Assembly: GCA_036501535.1 (NCBI GenBank)
Contig: DASYAE010000174.1
Location: 1-61,291 of the forward strand
DNA from: DASYAE01 sp036501535
GTDB lineage: Bacteria; Actinomycetota; Actinomycetes; Streptomycetales; Catenulisporaceae
DNA length: 61,291 nt
Direction of reading: 5' to 3'
Positions 36,814 to 45,629 of the stretch are shown here, piece after piece. The translations under genes and the position numbers were made by a program. Numbering within the stretch: position 1 is the first letter of the stretch; each line of letters begins with the position of its first letter. The notes below the pieces were generated by a model. The model was not told where the DNA came from. It worked only from the letters and a program-made list of their open reading frames with translations, and made no database searches.

Positions 36814-38370
36814 ATGCGCGAGAGCGCCCCCGTCGCCCCCGCTCCCGTCCCCGCTCGCATCCCCACGCACGCCCTCACCTCCGCCACCCAAACCGGCGCC
36901 TCCCCACCGGAATCCACATCAGCACACGAAGCTGGACGCGGCACCCTGTACGTGCTGCTCGCCGGGGTCTTCATCACCACGCTGGACTTCTTCATCGTCA
37001 ACGTGGCGATCCCCGACACGCAGGCCTCCCTGCACGCCGGCGACTCCGCGATGCAGTGGGTGGTCGCCGGCTTCGGCCTGGCACTCGGCTCCGGCCTGAT
37101 CACCGCGGGCCGCCTCGGCGACATGTTCGGCCGCAGGAGGCTGTACGTCATCGGGCTCTGTCTCTTCCTGCTCGCGTCACTGGCCTGCGGCCTAGCCCCG
37201 AACATCGGCGCTCTGCTCGCCGGCCGGGTGGCGCAGGGCGTCGCGTCGGCCATCACCCTGCCGCAGGCGATGGGCATCATGAACGTCGTCTTCACCGGCC
37301 CCCGCCGCACCAGGGCTTTCACCGGCTACGGCCTCGCGATGGGCCTTGCCGCGGTCTTCGGCCAGCTCATCGGCGGCGCGCTGATCAGAGCGGACATCGC
37401 AGGCATCGGATGGCGCAGCATTTATCTGATCAACGTCCCGGTCTGCCTCGCGGCGGTCATCTCGGCACGCCTCATCCCGGAGCCGCGCACCCCCGCCACC
37501 CGTGCCACACCCACCCGCCTGGACCTGCCCGGCGTCGCCCTCGTCATCGCGACGATCGTCGCGATCGTCCTCCCCCTCGTCCAAGGCCGTGCATACGGCT
37601 GGCCGGCCTGGACCTGGGCAAGCTTCGCCACCGCCGCCGTACTTATCGCAGCATTCGTCACATACCAGCGCCGCGTCCACCGCCGGGGCGGCGCACCCCT
37701 GATCGACCCGGACCTGTTCCGCGAGCGCTCCTTCGCCGCAGGCAGCCTCGTCTCCCTGGTCTACTCGTTCGGCACCGCCTCGTTCTTCCTCATCCTGGCG
37801 CTCTACCTGCAGGACGGCCACGGACTCACCCCGCTCGCCTCGGGCGGAGTCTTCACCGCCCTCGGCGCCGGCTACTTCGCGACATCCATGCGCGCCGGCC
37901 ACATCGCGGCGAGGCTGGGCCGCCAGACGGTGGCGCTCGGCATGCTCCTCCAGCTGGCCGGCTACCTCCTCACGGCCCTGATCGCGAGCCGCATCGGCAC
38001 GACCGGCGGCATCGGCTGGCTCATCCTCGGCCTCCTCCCGGTCGGCGCGGGCATGGGTCTGGCCATAGTCCCCCTGGCCCCACTGGTCCTGTCCGCAGTG
38101 CAGCCGAGGCACGCCGCAGCCGGCTCCGGCGTCCTGTCCACAGCCCAACAGGTCGGCAACGCGATCGGCGTGGCCCTGGTCGGCATCATCTTCTACGCCC
38201 GCCTCAACGGCACCCCGTCCGGCTTCGCCCACGCCTTCGCCGCGTCGCTGATCCTCCTCGCAGGCTTCTGCGCCACCGCGGCACTGGTGGTACAGCTCCT
38301 GCCGGCCCGCCGAACCCCGGAGCGGAAGGCGACAGGACCGCGCATCCCAGCATCGAGATCCGCGAGCTGA
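36814..38370 (+). CDS. MFS drug/metabolite exporter (DHA2-like)
   Basis: A 518-residue major facilitator with about 14 hydrophobic segments after a 45-residue Pro/Ala-rich N-terminal tail. Motif A appears as GRLGDMFGRRRLYV; TTLDFFIVNVAIPDTQ, in helix 1, has the Asp common to DHA2 members. It probably exports a drug or metabolite by proton antiport. ATG 36814 lies 79 bp after the SnoaL-like gene and the two may be cotranscribed. A LAL regulator opposite may control them. Confidence 0.9.
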   Translation: MRESAPVAPAPVPARIPTHALTSATQTGASPPESTSAHEAGRGTLYVLLAGVFITTLDFFIVNVAIPDTQASLHAGDSAMQWVVAGFGLALGSGLITAGRLGDMFGRRRLYVIGLCLFLLASLACGLAPNIGALLAGRVAQGVASAITLPQAMGIMNVVFTGPRRTRAFTGYGLAMGLAAVFGQLIGGALIRADIAGIGWRSIYLINVPVCLAAVISARLIPEPRTPATRATPTRLDLPGVALVIATIVAIVLPLVQGRAYGWPAWTWASFATAAVLIAAFVTYQRRVHRRGGAPLIDPDLFRERSFAAGSLVSLVYSFGTASFFLILALYLQDGHGLTPLASGGVFTALGAGYFATSMRAGHIAARLGRQTVALGMLLQLAGYLLTALIASRIGTTGGIGWLILGLLPVGAGMGLAIVPLAPLVLSAVQPRHAAAGSGVLSTAQQVGNAIGVALVGIIFYARLNGTPSGFAHAFAASLILLAGFCATAALVVQLLPARRTPERKATGPRIPASRSAS

Positions 38371-38479
38371 GCAGCTTTACCGCCGAGGCCAGAGGCATCG
38401 GATGGTAGGCGCCGTCATGCACATGTAGCCTTCCCGGCACGCTGTCATCTCGATCCCGAGCGCGTCAGGGAGTGGAACC

Positions 38480-39466
38480 GTGAAGATGTTGGTGACCGGC
38501 GGCGCCGGATTCATCGGGTGCAACTTCGTGCGCCTCACCCTCGATGAGCACCCCGAGCACGAGGTGACCGTGCTCGACAACCTGACCTACGCGGGCGATC
38601 GTTCCAGCGTGCCGGCCGGGGTCCGGTTCGTCCAGGGCGACGTCGCCGACGCCGACCTCGTCGACGCGCTGGTCGCGGAGCACGACGCGATCGTGCACTT
38701 CGCCGCCGAGACGCACAACGACGTCTCGATCGGCACGCCCGAGGTATTCGTGACGACGAACCTCGTCGGCACCTTCCGCATCCTGGAAGCGGTCCGCCGC
38801 CACGGCAAGCGCCTGCACCACGTGTCCACCGACGAGGTCTTCGGCGACCTCCAGCTGGACGAGCCCCGCCGCTTCAGCGAGACGACGCCGTATCAGCCGT
38901 CGAGCCCGTACTCCTCGACGAAGGCCGGAGCCGACATGCTGGTCCGGGCCTGGGTGCGCACCTACGGCATCCAGGCCACGATCTCCAACTGCTCCAACAA
39001 CTACGGGCCCTACCAGCACGTCGAGAAGTTCATTCCCAGGCAGATCACGAACATCCTCGAGGACGTGCGCCCGAAGCTCTACGGCGCGGGCACCAACGTC
39101 CGCGACTGGATCCACGTCGACGACCACAACTCGGCGGTCCACCTGATCATCGACAAGAGCGCCATCGGCGAGACCTACCTGATCGGCGCCGCCGGAGAGC
39201 GCGACAACCGCTCCGTCCTGGCCCTGATGCTCGAGCTGATGGGCAAGCCCGCCGACTTCGTCGACTACGTAGGCGACCGGCCCGGACACGACGTCCGATA
39301 CGCGATCGACGCCTCGAAGCTGCGCGAAGACCTCGGCTGGTCCCCGCGGTACACCTCCTTCCGCGACGGCCTCGAGGCCACGATCGAGTGGTACCGCGCG
39401 AACAGCGACTGGTGGCTGGCGAAGAAGACCCAGACCGAGAGCTTCTACGCCGGCCTCGGCCGCTGA
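38480..39466 (+). CDS. rfbB: dTDP-glucose 4,6-dehydratase
   Basis: A 328-residue short-chain dehydrogenase-type enzyme that makes dTDP-4-keto-6-deoxyglucose. The NAD motif is TGGAGFIGCNFVR; VSTDEVFGDL holds the catalytic Thr, Asp and Glu; YSSTKA holds the Tyr and Lys; NNYGPYQHVEKFIP binds the nucleotide. The usual AAESHVDRSI appears as AAETHNDVSI. The GTG start at 38480 is followed by an in-frame ATG (38486). No other deoxysugar or rhamnose gene is adjacent, so it is an orphan that may serve a glycan pathway encoded elsewhere. Also called rmlB. Confidence 0.9.
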   Translation: MKMLVTGGAGFIGCNFVRLTLDEHPEHEVTVLDNLTYAGDRSSVPAGVRFVQGDVADADLVDALVAEHDAIVHFAAETHNDVSIGTPEVFVTTNLVGTFRILEAVRRHGKRLHHVSTDEVFGDLQLDEPRRFSETTPYQPSSPYSSTKAGADMLVRAWVRTYGIQATISNCSNNYGPYQHVEKFIPRQITNILEDVRPKLYGAGTNVRDWIHVDDHNSAVHLIIDKSAIGETYLIGAAGERDNRSVLALMLELMGKPADFVDYVGDRPGHDVRYAIDASKLREDLGWSPRYTSFRDGLEATIEWYRANSDWWLAKKTQTESFYAGLGR

Positions 39467-39482
39467 CGGCGGCAGAAGCAAA

Positions 39483-39854
39483 CTACTCGCCGGGTGACGT
39501 CACGAACGTGTCGGGCCCCGGCTCGACATCGAACTCATTGCCCTCCGGGTCGGCCATGGTCGTGATCGCCGCGTCGCGCCGAATGACCGTGGCCCCAAGC
39601 CGCTCAAGCCGGCGGACCTCGTCGTCCATGCTGCCAGGCGCACGCAGGTCGAAGTGGATGCGGCTCTTGGCGACCTTGGGCTCCGGGACGCGGTTGAACC
39701 AGATGTTCGGCCCGCCCCACCCGGCCGCCTCCACGAACGCCTTCGCCGCCGTCGAGTCCTCGTCGACATCGGAGCCGAACACAGCAGCCCAGAAGGTCGC
39801 CAGAGCGAGGGCGTCATAGGCGTCGAACGATACGCTCTTGATGACACTGGCCAT
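39483..39854 (-). CDS. VOC-family (glyoxalase/bleomycin-resistance fold) protein
   Basis: A 123-residue protein of the vicinal oxygen chelate fold. The two beta-alpha-beta-beta-beta modules read VSFDAYDALALATFWAAVFG and MDDEVRRLERLGATVIR; ATMADPEGNEFDVEPG-like end (MADPEGNEFDVEPGPD) is typical. It closely matches the actinobacterial type that begins with a substrate-binding YDALALATFW. Enzymatic role unknown. The gene is convergent with rfbB, 16 bp apart. Confidence 0.88.
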   Translation of the reverse strand: MASVIKSVSFDAYDALALATFWAAVFGSDVDEDSTAAKAFVEAAGWGGPNIWFNRVPEPKVAKSRIHFDLRAPGSMDDEVRRLERLGATVIRRDAAITTMADPEGNEFDVEPGPDTFVTSPGE

Positions 39855-39920
39855 GCGGGTACGGTATCAGCTCACTGTGTTCACTGCATTCACTTTGTTC
39901 ACTGTGCGCGACCGGCGCCG

Positions 39921-40241
39921 CTACTTGTTGCAGTAGGTGTAGTAGTTCGCGAGCGCGGCAACGGCCTCCGGATCGAGCTCCGGATGCTGCGTTTCCACCG
40001 CGGCTTCAGCCGCGCGGAAGAGGTCTATCAGCTCCATCGGCTCGGTTCTCCCCAGCCACGGGGGCGGCATACCGAACAGCTCGCCGAGCAGAGCGTCAAC
40101 GCGAGACTTGAGGATCGCAGCCGCTTCCGCCCCGAACGTCGCAGCGAGCGCCGCCTCATCCCGGTGCGGAAAACCGTGCGGACGGGTCGTGACATACACC
40201 CTCACCGCACGGCTTAGCTCAGCATCAACAGCCACACCCAC
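39921..40241 (-). CDS. Hypothetical protein, 106 residues
   Basis: A small acidic, mostly helical soluble protein beginning at GTG 40241. Segments such as FPHRDEAALAATFGAEAAAI, LFGMPPPWLGRTEPMELIDL and EAVAALANYYTYCNK give no match I recognise. It lies 32 bp downstream of the next, larger unknown gene on the same strand and may be cotranscribed with it. No membrane segment. Confidence 0.6.
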   Translation of the reverse strand: MGVAVDAELSRAVRVYVTTRPHGFPHRDEAALAATFGAEAAAILKSRVDALLGELFGMPPPWLGRTEPMELIDLFRAAEAAVETQHPELDPEAVAALANYYTYCNK

Positions 40242-40273
40242 GACACGAGCCTAGGCCAAACCGTCGAAACGCC

Positions 40274-41257
40274 TCACTGCGGGCTGCAGCGGGCCAGCAG
40301 CGTTTCGGCCTGCTCTCGGTCGAACTCCTGGACCAGCTCGACCGAGGCTTCCAGCGCCTCGTGCAAGACCGGATACATGTTGGCCGGGTCCCAACCGAAC
40401 GTCGCATGCTTGGGCTCGACCAGCAGCAACGAACTACCGTCAAGCTTCGGCAGCTCGGAGGGCGACGCCGATCCCGGCATGAACAGCCCGCCCGGATATG
40501 TGAAATTGAAACGCTGATGATCGCTCTTGCGGGGTGTCGGCTCGTGGTCCTGCGGCGTCAAACCGCGGTTGCGCGCGTAACGCACCGCCGCCGGATCGAC
40601 CGGCTCGGCCTGGAGATATCCGGGGCCTGCGTGCCGCAGCAGTGCGTCCTGCAGCAGTGCGTAGCAGTGGTAGAGCCGGTCGCGCACCCCGACCATCCGG
40701 AACAGGTAGGCGCGCCGGTTTTCCGCGTCGAGCACGATCAGATCGTGGTCATCGTGCAGGGTGAAGACTTCACGCAGGAAACCCGGTACCAGCTCTGCAT
40801 CCTCGAGCTCATCCAGCCGGCTGATCACGTCCGGCCGAGCCCGCCAGCGCTTGCGGGTCTCCTTGGACCGGCACAGCATCGTCATCGTCGCCATGAACGT
40901 CAGCTGCCCGGCCGCGCGCGCCATCTCGTCCGGCCGCTCCACCAGCGCATCGAGTTGCCGCAGGAACAGATCCAGGGTCTCGTCGATGGCCGCCTGCGCG
41001 CTGGCCCCGTTCTCCACCAACGTCCCGCACATCAGCGCAAGCACAGCCGAATGGAACAGATCCACACCCGGCGCGCGCATCAGCTCCTTGATCGCGAGCA
41101 CGTTCGCTGTCGCCGCCTCGCCCTGCGCCGAGCACAACTCCGAGACCTCCACACGCACGTCCGGAGGCAGGTAGAGCCCCCGCCCGTTCGCGACACTCTC
41201 GATCTCCTCCGCCCCCGTACGCTCTCCGACGAACACGTTCAGTGCGCGCAGCAGCAT
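40274..41257 (-). CDS. Hypothetical protein, 327 residues
   Basis: A cytoplasmic protein of unknown function. The ATG at 41257 (MLLRALNVFVGERTG) is chosen over an upstream extension because homology-like regularity starts there. The first half is helical (VLAIKELMRAPGVDLFHSAV, LDALVERPDEMARAAGQ). The second half has LIVLDAENRRAYLFRMVGVR and SSLLLVEPKHATFGWDP, which suggest a globular alpha/beta domain. No catalytic motif is evident. It is divergent from the coiled-coil nuclease gene with a 357-bp shared upstream region, so a link between them is possible but unproven. Confidence 0.65.
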   Translation of the reverse strand: MLLRALNVFVGERTGAEEIESVANGRGLYLPPDVRVEVSELCSAQGEAATANVLAIKELMRAPGVDLFHSAVLALMCGTLVENGASAQAAIDETLDLFLRQLDALVERPDEMARAAGQLTFMATMTMLCRSKETRKRWRARPDVISRLDELEDAELVPGFLREVFTLHDDHDLIVLDAENRRAYLFRMVGVRDRLYHCYALLQDALLRHAGPGYLQAEPVDPAAVRYARNRGLTPQDHEPTPRKSDHQRFNFTYPGGLFMPGSASPSELPKLDGSSLLLVEPKHATFGWDPANMYPVLHEALEASVELVQEFDREQAETLLARCSPQ

Positions 41258-41614
41258 AAAAGCCCTCCCCAGCCTAGGTTTGACCCGGCAGCCGACAGTA
41301 TCAGGCCACATCCGCCCGCTGCCGCTTATAAACAGGGAGAGGGCGCCGATCGGCAACCCTCCTTCTGCGTTCCAGGACCCTGATTGCCGGAGAACCGCAT
41401 CCCCTCAACCAATCAACCGATATCCGGGCGCCGGCGGCCTGCGCCGCTGCCGGAGCGCGGGGACCTGCCGGTCCTCATCGCAGGTACGGCGACACACTGC
41501 GGAATGCTTCCGTGCGCCCCTGCCCGCGCCTCGACCTACCTGCTCAGTGGTTTGCGAACGTCGTCGCCATGGGAACAGGCCGAAGGTCGGGAGCACCAGG
41601 AGGGGGTGGGACGG
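41258..41614. other. Divergent upstream region
   Basis: 357 bp between two divergent genes with no supported gene of its own. It is less GC-biased than the coding regions. It ends in AGGAGGGGG, a strong ribosome site for the nuclease start at 41615. Confidence 0.4.
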
Positions 41615-43135
41615 GTGGCGGCGCGGCGTAAGTCGGTGGCCCAGATGCTGTTCGAAGCACAACAGCGCAAGGCCAAACAGAAGGCGGCCGAAGAGAAGGC
41701 CGAGAAGGAGGCCAGGCTCAAGGCCGAGGCCGCCGCGGCAAGGGCGGCGGCCGCCGAGGAACTGCGGCGCAAGAAGGCCGAGGACGTGCAGATGCGCCAG
41801 AAGCAGGCCCAGGACGACCGTAGGCTGAACCAGGTGCTGCGGGAGATGGCCAAGCGCGACGAACAGCGCATTGCGCAAGAGGCGCGCGAGGCTCGGGGCC
41901 AGGAGCGGCAGGCTGTCGCTGACGTGCACACCGCGCAGCGCCTCGCGGCCGAACGGCTGCGGCAGCAGGCGATCGAGGAGACCGAGGACCTGGATCACCG
42001 TGTCGAGACTCTGAGCGCGCTGCTTGTGCACCGTACCCGGGGCTTGGAGGACTTGCGCGTGCACACCGACGCAGCCTTCGCCGAGGGTGGGATCGAGGCG
42101 TACACCGAGAAGATCGTGGAGATCTTCGGCACCGTGGAATACCTGGACCGTGCCACCATTCCGCCCCGCGTCGCCTACGTCCCCGAGACTCGTCGGCTGA
42201 CGGTCGAGATCGACCTACCGCGGAAGACCCGTGTGCCTGCGGACAAGGCTCGGCGCTACGTGGCCGCCCAGCGTGGCATCGTCACCGATCCGCGCAAGCC
42301 GGCCGAGATCCAGCAGATCTACCAGGACCTGATCGGCCGGTTCACCCTATGTGTGGCCGACTACGCGGCCGCGGCCACCTCACCAGAGCTGGTCGGCGAG
42401 ATCGCGGTCAATGGCTACGTGCGCACCAAGGACAAGGCCACCGGGCAGCCGGCCAACCCGTGCCTGGTCACCTTCCTGGCCGAGCGCGCCGTCTTCGAGC
42501 AGTTGGTCCTCGACGAACCCGAGCTCGACCCCGGCGCGTGTCTGCGCCACCTTAGCGCGGTGCTGTCCGCCAATCCCTTCGACCTGGAGCCGGTCGTCCC
42601 GATCGTCGACTTCGATCTGCAGCGTTTCAAGCTGGTCGAGGAGTCGGCACTGCTGACCGGACTGGATAGCCGCATCGACCTGTCGACCATGGACCCTTAC
42701 GACTTCGAGCGCCTGGTGCGCCAGCTGTTCGAGGCGATGGGCTACCGGGCCTGGCGCACTCGGGACAGCCGGGACGACGGCATCGACGCCGTGGCGATCA
42801 AGCCGGACAGCATCGTCGCCGACCACTGCGTCATCCAGGCAAAACGCTACAAGAACACCGTCTCGCCCGGCGACGTGCGCGCCTTGTTCGGCAGCATGGA
42901 CCAGCTCAAGGCCGCCACCGGAGTCGTGGTGACCACCTCGTCCTTCGGGCCGTCCAGCTACGAGTTCGCCCGGCAGTCCGGCCGAATCAGCCTGATCGAC
43001 GGACCCAAGCTGAAGCACCTGCTCATGGAGCACCTCGGACTCGACGTCCTCATCAGCCTGCCCAAGGCGCCCCGCCGAAGTAGCCCAGCGAGCGCTGCCC
43101 CCGGCGCGTTGCCGGCCCAGGGGCAACAGGTATAG
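41615..43135 (+). CDS. Mrr-type restriction endonuclease-like protein with N-terminal coiled coil
   Basis: A 506-residue protein. Residues 1-135 are a long charged coiled coil (KAKQKAAEEKAEKEARLKAE and following). A middle region of unknown fold (about 135-350) follows. The C-terminal Mrr_cat-like nuclease domain (about 365-480) has DPYDFERLVRQLFEAMGYRA, the acidic residue in DDGIDAVAI and the catalytic QAKRYKN. This PD-(D/E)XK arrangement cleaves DNA; Mrr enzymes act on modified foreign DNA. GTG 41615 follows AGGAGG; GTG 41606 is possible. No methylase lies beside it. It sits left of a tRNA-Glu whose 3' end faces it, in an accessory island. Confidence 0.88.
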   Translation: MAARRKSVAQMLFEAQQRKAKQKAAEEKAEKEARLKAEAAAARAAAAEELRRKKAEDVQMRQKQAQDDRRLNQVLREMAKRDEQRIAQEAREARGQERQAVADVHTAQRLAAERLRQQAIEETEDLDHRVETLSALLVHRTRGLEDLRVHTDAAFAEGGIEAYTEKIVEIFGTVEYLDRATIPPRVAYVPETRRLTVEIDLPRKTRVPADKARRYVAAQRGIVTDPRKPAEIQQIYQDLIGRFTLCVADYAAAATSPELVGEIAVNGYVRTKDKATGQPANPCLVTFLAERAVFEQLVLDEPELDPGACLRHLSAVLSANPFDLEPVVPIVDFDLQRFKLVEESALLTGLDSRIDLSTMDPYDFERLVRQLFEAMGYRAWRTRDSRDDGIDAVAIKPDSIVADHCVIQAKRYKNTVSPGDVRALFGSMDQLKAATGVVVTTSSFGPSSYEFARQSGRISLIDGPKLKHLLMEHLGLDVLISLPKAPRRSSPASAAPGALPAQGQQV

Positions 43136-43540
43136 ATGATCCGGTCTTGCATGCGAGCGGACACGGCATTTGACATCGAAGCTCCGAGGCGGGGCAAGTT
43201 CGGTGGCGCCGTCGGCTAAGACCTCCATGGCCACGTCCAAGAGGCACGCCCATTACCGGGCTCGTCGCACGGCCAGGCCAGGCACCAGGCCGCCCGCCCG
43301 TTCGACATTTCGCGGCGGCTTCCATGACGGGTGCGTAAGGCCCGCCAGAGGTGGGGCGACGCGCTAGGACCAGGGCTAGCTGAAAGCGGTGATGTCGATG
43401 TGGCCACGAGCCGTCTCGAGCACGACCTCATGTACCCCGGCGCCCGTCCGCCGAGAGTTGCGCTCGATGGCGAGTGTGGCGCCCAGGTTGCCGGGATCGA
43501 GCCGCTCGTCGAGGCCGCGTACGAACACGACGCGGTGCCA

Positions 43541-43776
43541 GAGCTAAGCTCATATCAGATCGTCGCGGCTGACCTGCGCCCCTGCTCACCGATGGAACCT
43601 GTCCGTCGGCATCGCCCTGCCGACAGTGAAGGAACTCGCCTCGCAGTACGGGCTACTCGGTCGGCACGATCCATCGTGCGATGGCGCTTCTGGCGAAGGA
43701 GGGCCTGGTCTGCGCGAGCCGAGACGTGCGGGCCACCGTGGGCGGACAGCCCGAACCTTCTGGGAACAGCTCGTGA
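43541..43776 (+). pseudogene. Decayed GntR-type regulator fragment
   Basis: A winged-helix region scattered over three frames. SYQIVAADLR (43550-43579) is in one, LPTVKELASQY (43617-43649) in a second, and GYSVGTIHRAMALLAKEGLV (43651-43710) in a third, ending at TGA 43776. Read together they form the GntR DNA-binding domain. At least two frameshifts and a missing effector domain make it a relic. The surrounding 43136-43540 holds no intact gene and only short spurious frames. GntR genes of this kind are common in integrative conjugative elements of actinomycetes. Confidence 0.6.
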
Positions 43777-43841
43777 TCAAAACCATGCACAAGGATGCGG
43801 GAGACTCGCTCGCGGCGAATATATCCGCAGGTCAGATGGTG

Positions 43842-43914
43842 TAGCCCCAACGGGATTCGAACCCGCGCCGCCGCCTTGAAAGGGCGGTGTCCTAGGCCGC
43901 TAGACGATGGGGCC
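43842..43914 (-). tRNA. tRNA-Glu (anticodon TTC)
   Basis: A 73-nt cloverleaf on the minus strand. Acceptor GGCCCCA pairs with TGGGGCT (G1-U72), A73. The anticodon stem CGCC/GGCG carries loop CTTTCAA, so positions 34-36 are TTC. The T arm is GCGGG-TTCGAAT-CCCGT. No CCA is encoded. The 3' end faces left toward the decayed GntR gene and the Mrr-type nuclease. Confidence 0.92.
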
Positions 43915-44134
43915 GAGCCCTCAGTTCGAGGCCCGAACACCGACAGACACATGCCAGTCGGAGACGCATAGAGCATACGGGACCGTGGTCAACCACAGCA
44001 AAACGATTCCGCGACCTCTTGGCCGTCCTCGCGGCCGCTCTACCCGTGCCGACCCGCTCGAGGTGCCACCAGAGCACCACAACCCATTACCCAATCCGAC
44101 CCCGGTTTGGCTACGCTTGTCTCAGATGGCTTCA

Positions 44135-44207
44135 GGGGCGCTAGCTCAATTGGCAGAGTAGCGGACTTTTAATCCGTAGGTTGTGGGTTCGAGCCCCACG
44201 CGCCCCA
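44135..44207 (+). tRNA. tRNA-Lys (anticodon TTT)
   Basis: A 73-nt cloverleaf. Acceptor GGGGCGC pairs with GCGCCCC, then A73. Anticodon stem GCGGA/TCCGT carries loop CTTTTAA, so the anticodon is TTT. T arm is TGTGG-GTTCGAG-CCCCA. The integrase gene ends only 49 bp downstream of its 3' end, the usual placement for an element inserted in a tRNA gene. The 220 bp between the two tRNAs hold no gene. Confidence 0.95.
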
Positions 44208-44256
44208 CTCTTCATGGTCCCTGAGCTGCCTTTTCCCTCATCTATCTCAGTCTTCT

Positions 44257-45390
44257 TCATGTTGAGTCAACATTTTCGTCAATATCTGAGTCAACACTGA
44301 ATGCGGTGTCGATGGCGGTGCGGGTGTCCTGGTCGGACTCGGGGTAGAGGTGTCCGTAGGTGTCCATGGTCTCGGCGCTGCTGGCGTGGCCGAGGCGGGC
44401 TTGGATGACCTTGGGTTGCTGGCCCGCGGCGATCAGCAACGAGGCGTAGGTGTGGCGCAGGCGGTGGAAGGTGACGTCGGTCGGGACGCCGTAGGCGTGG
44501 GCGCGCGCTGGAGCCCAGACGCGGGTGCGCCAGTTGTTCGGGTTGAGCGCGGTGTGCTGTGAAGTGCAGAACAGTAGCCGCTGCGGACCGAGGCCGAAGC
44601 GCGCCAGATGATCGGCCAGCTCTCGTAGGACGAGGTCGGGTAGGGGGATGGTGCGTAGTCCGGCGGCGGTCTTCGGGGGCGTGAAGATGGCTTCGGCGGT
44701 GTTGCGGTTGAGTTGGCGGTCGATGGTGACGGTGCGGTGGGTCAAGTCGAGGCGGTCGAGGGTCAGGCCTGCGGCTTCGGACCAGCGGGCGCCGGTGCCG
44801 GCGGCGAGGATGATCATGGCGCGGTAGCGTGGTTCGATGGCGGCGGCCAGGGCGTTGACTTGGTCGGTGGTCAGCGGTTCGAGGCGTTTGCGGGTGATGG
44901 CGCGTTGTTCGATGCGGCGGCACGGCGTGCGGAAGATCAGATCGTCGTCCAGGGCGAGGGCGATGACGGCTTTGAACACGGCGCGATAGATCTGACGGGC
45001 GGTGGCCGGGGCCAGACCTTTGGCGTCGAGGCTGTTGACCCAACATTGGACGTCGGCGTGGGTGATCGCGGTGACGGGTTGGTCGGCGAAGACGGGTAAC
45101 ACATGGTTGCGCAGGGCGCTGTCATAGAAGACGACAGTGCTTTCGCGTTTGCTGGCGATCTTCGTGGCCAGCCAGCGTTGCGCGAGGTCGGCGAAGGTGG
45201 GTGGGGTGTTGCCGAGGGCGCGGCGTAGGTGGTCGCGTTCCAGGGCGCGTTGGGTGTCGTAGGCGGCGGCCTGCTCGGGGTCGCGGAAGGTCTTCGCGTG
45301 TTGTCGGCCGGTCGCGTCGCGCCAGGAGACGCGGTAGCTCCAGCGTGGGGTATCGCCGATCGGCGAGAGGGAGATCTTCGTGATGGACAC
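44257..45390 (-). CDS. Tyrosine recombinase (phage/AICE-type integrase)
   Basis: A 377-residue integrase. It has an N-terminal arm-binding part (about 1-60), a SAM-like core-binding domain (about 65-150) and a catalytic domain with Arg in GTGARWSEAAG, HxxR in HRLRHTYAS, and the last His and Tyr in LGHASSAETMDTYGHLY. GTG 45390 follows GAGGAG. It is read toward tRNA-Lys and the stop is 49 bp past that gene, so the tRNA 3' end is the likely attachment site. Its codon use is slightly less extreme than in the surrounding housekeeping genes. No excisionase, replication or transfer gene follows, so the element appears reduced. The 194-bp gap upstream holds nothing I can name. Confidence 0.95.
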   Translation of the reverse strand: MSITKISLSPIGDTPRWSYRVSWRDATGRQHAKTFRDPEQAAAYDTQRALERDHLRRALGNTPPTFADLAQRWLATKIASKRESTVVFYDSALRNHVLPVFADQPVTAITHADVQCWVNSLDAKGLAPATARQIYRAVFKAVIALALDDDLIFRTPCRRIEQRAITRKRLEPLTTDQVNALAAAIEPRYRAMIILAAGTGARWSEAAGLTLDRLDLTHRTVTIDRQLNRNTAEAIFTPPKTAAGLRTIPLPDLVLRELADHLARFGLGPQRLLFCTSQHTALNPNNWRTRVWAPARAHAYGVPTDVTFHRLRHTYASLLIAAGQQPKVIQARLGHASSAETMDTYGHLYPESDQDTRTAIDTAFSVDSDIDENVDST

Positions 45391-45629
45391 CGGGCTCCTC
45401 GTAGGCAAGACGCGTGCCGGCGACGACGTGGGCACTGTCGGCCCGGCGGCGCGGTGGTTTACCCGGTCAGGTGGACTGACGTGGTGGCGGTTAACCGTCG
45501 AGGAGGCCGTTCGAGGACTGGCGTTGTGCGAATGTCACCCATCTGGAGCCCGCGGAAGCCGCACACGGGACTGCGGTGCAGCGACTCGACCGGGTTGTCG
45601 GTCGGCGGGTTCAGCATGTGTCGGTGTCG

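Noticed and set aside
43136..43540. Intact gene left of the GntR relic (for example 43331-43879 plus)
   Set aside because: The frame runs through the GntR fragments in a wrong frame and into the tRNA-Glu gene, so it cannot be a real coding sequence.
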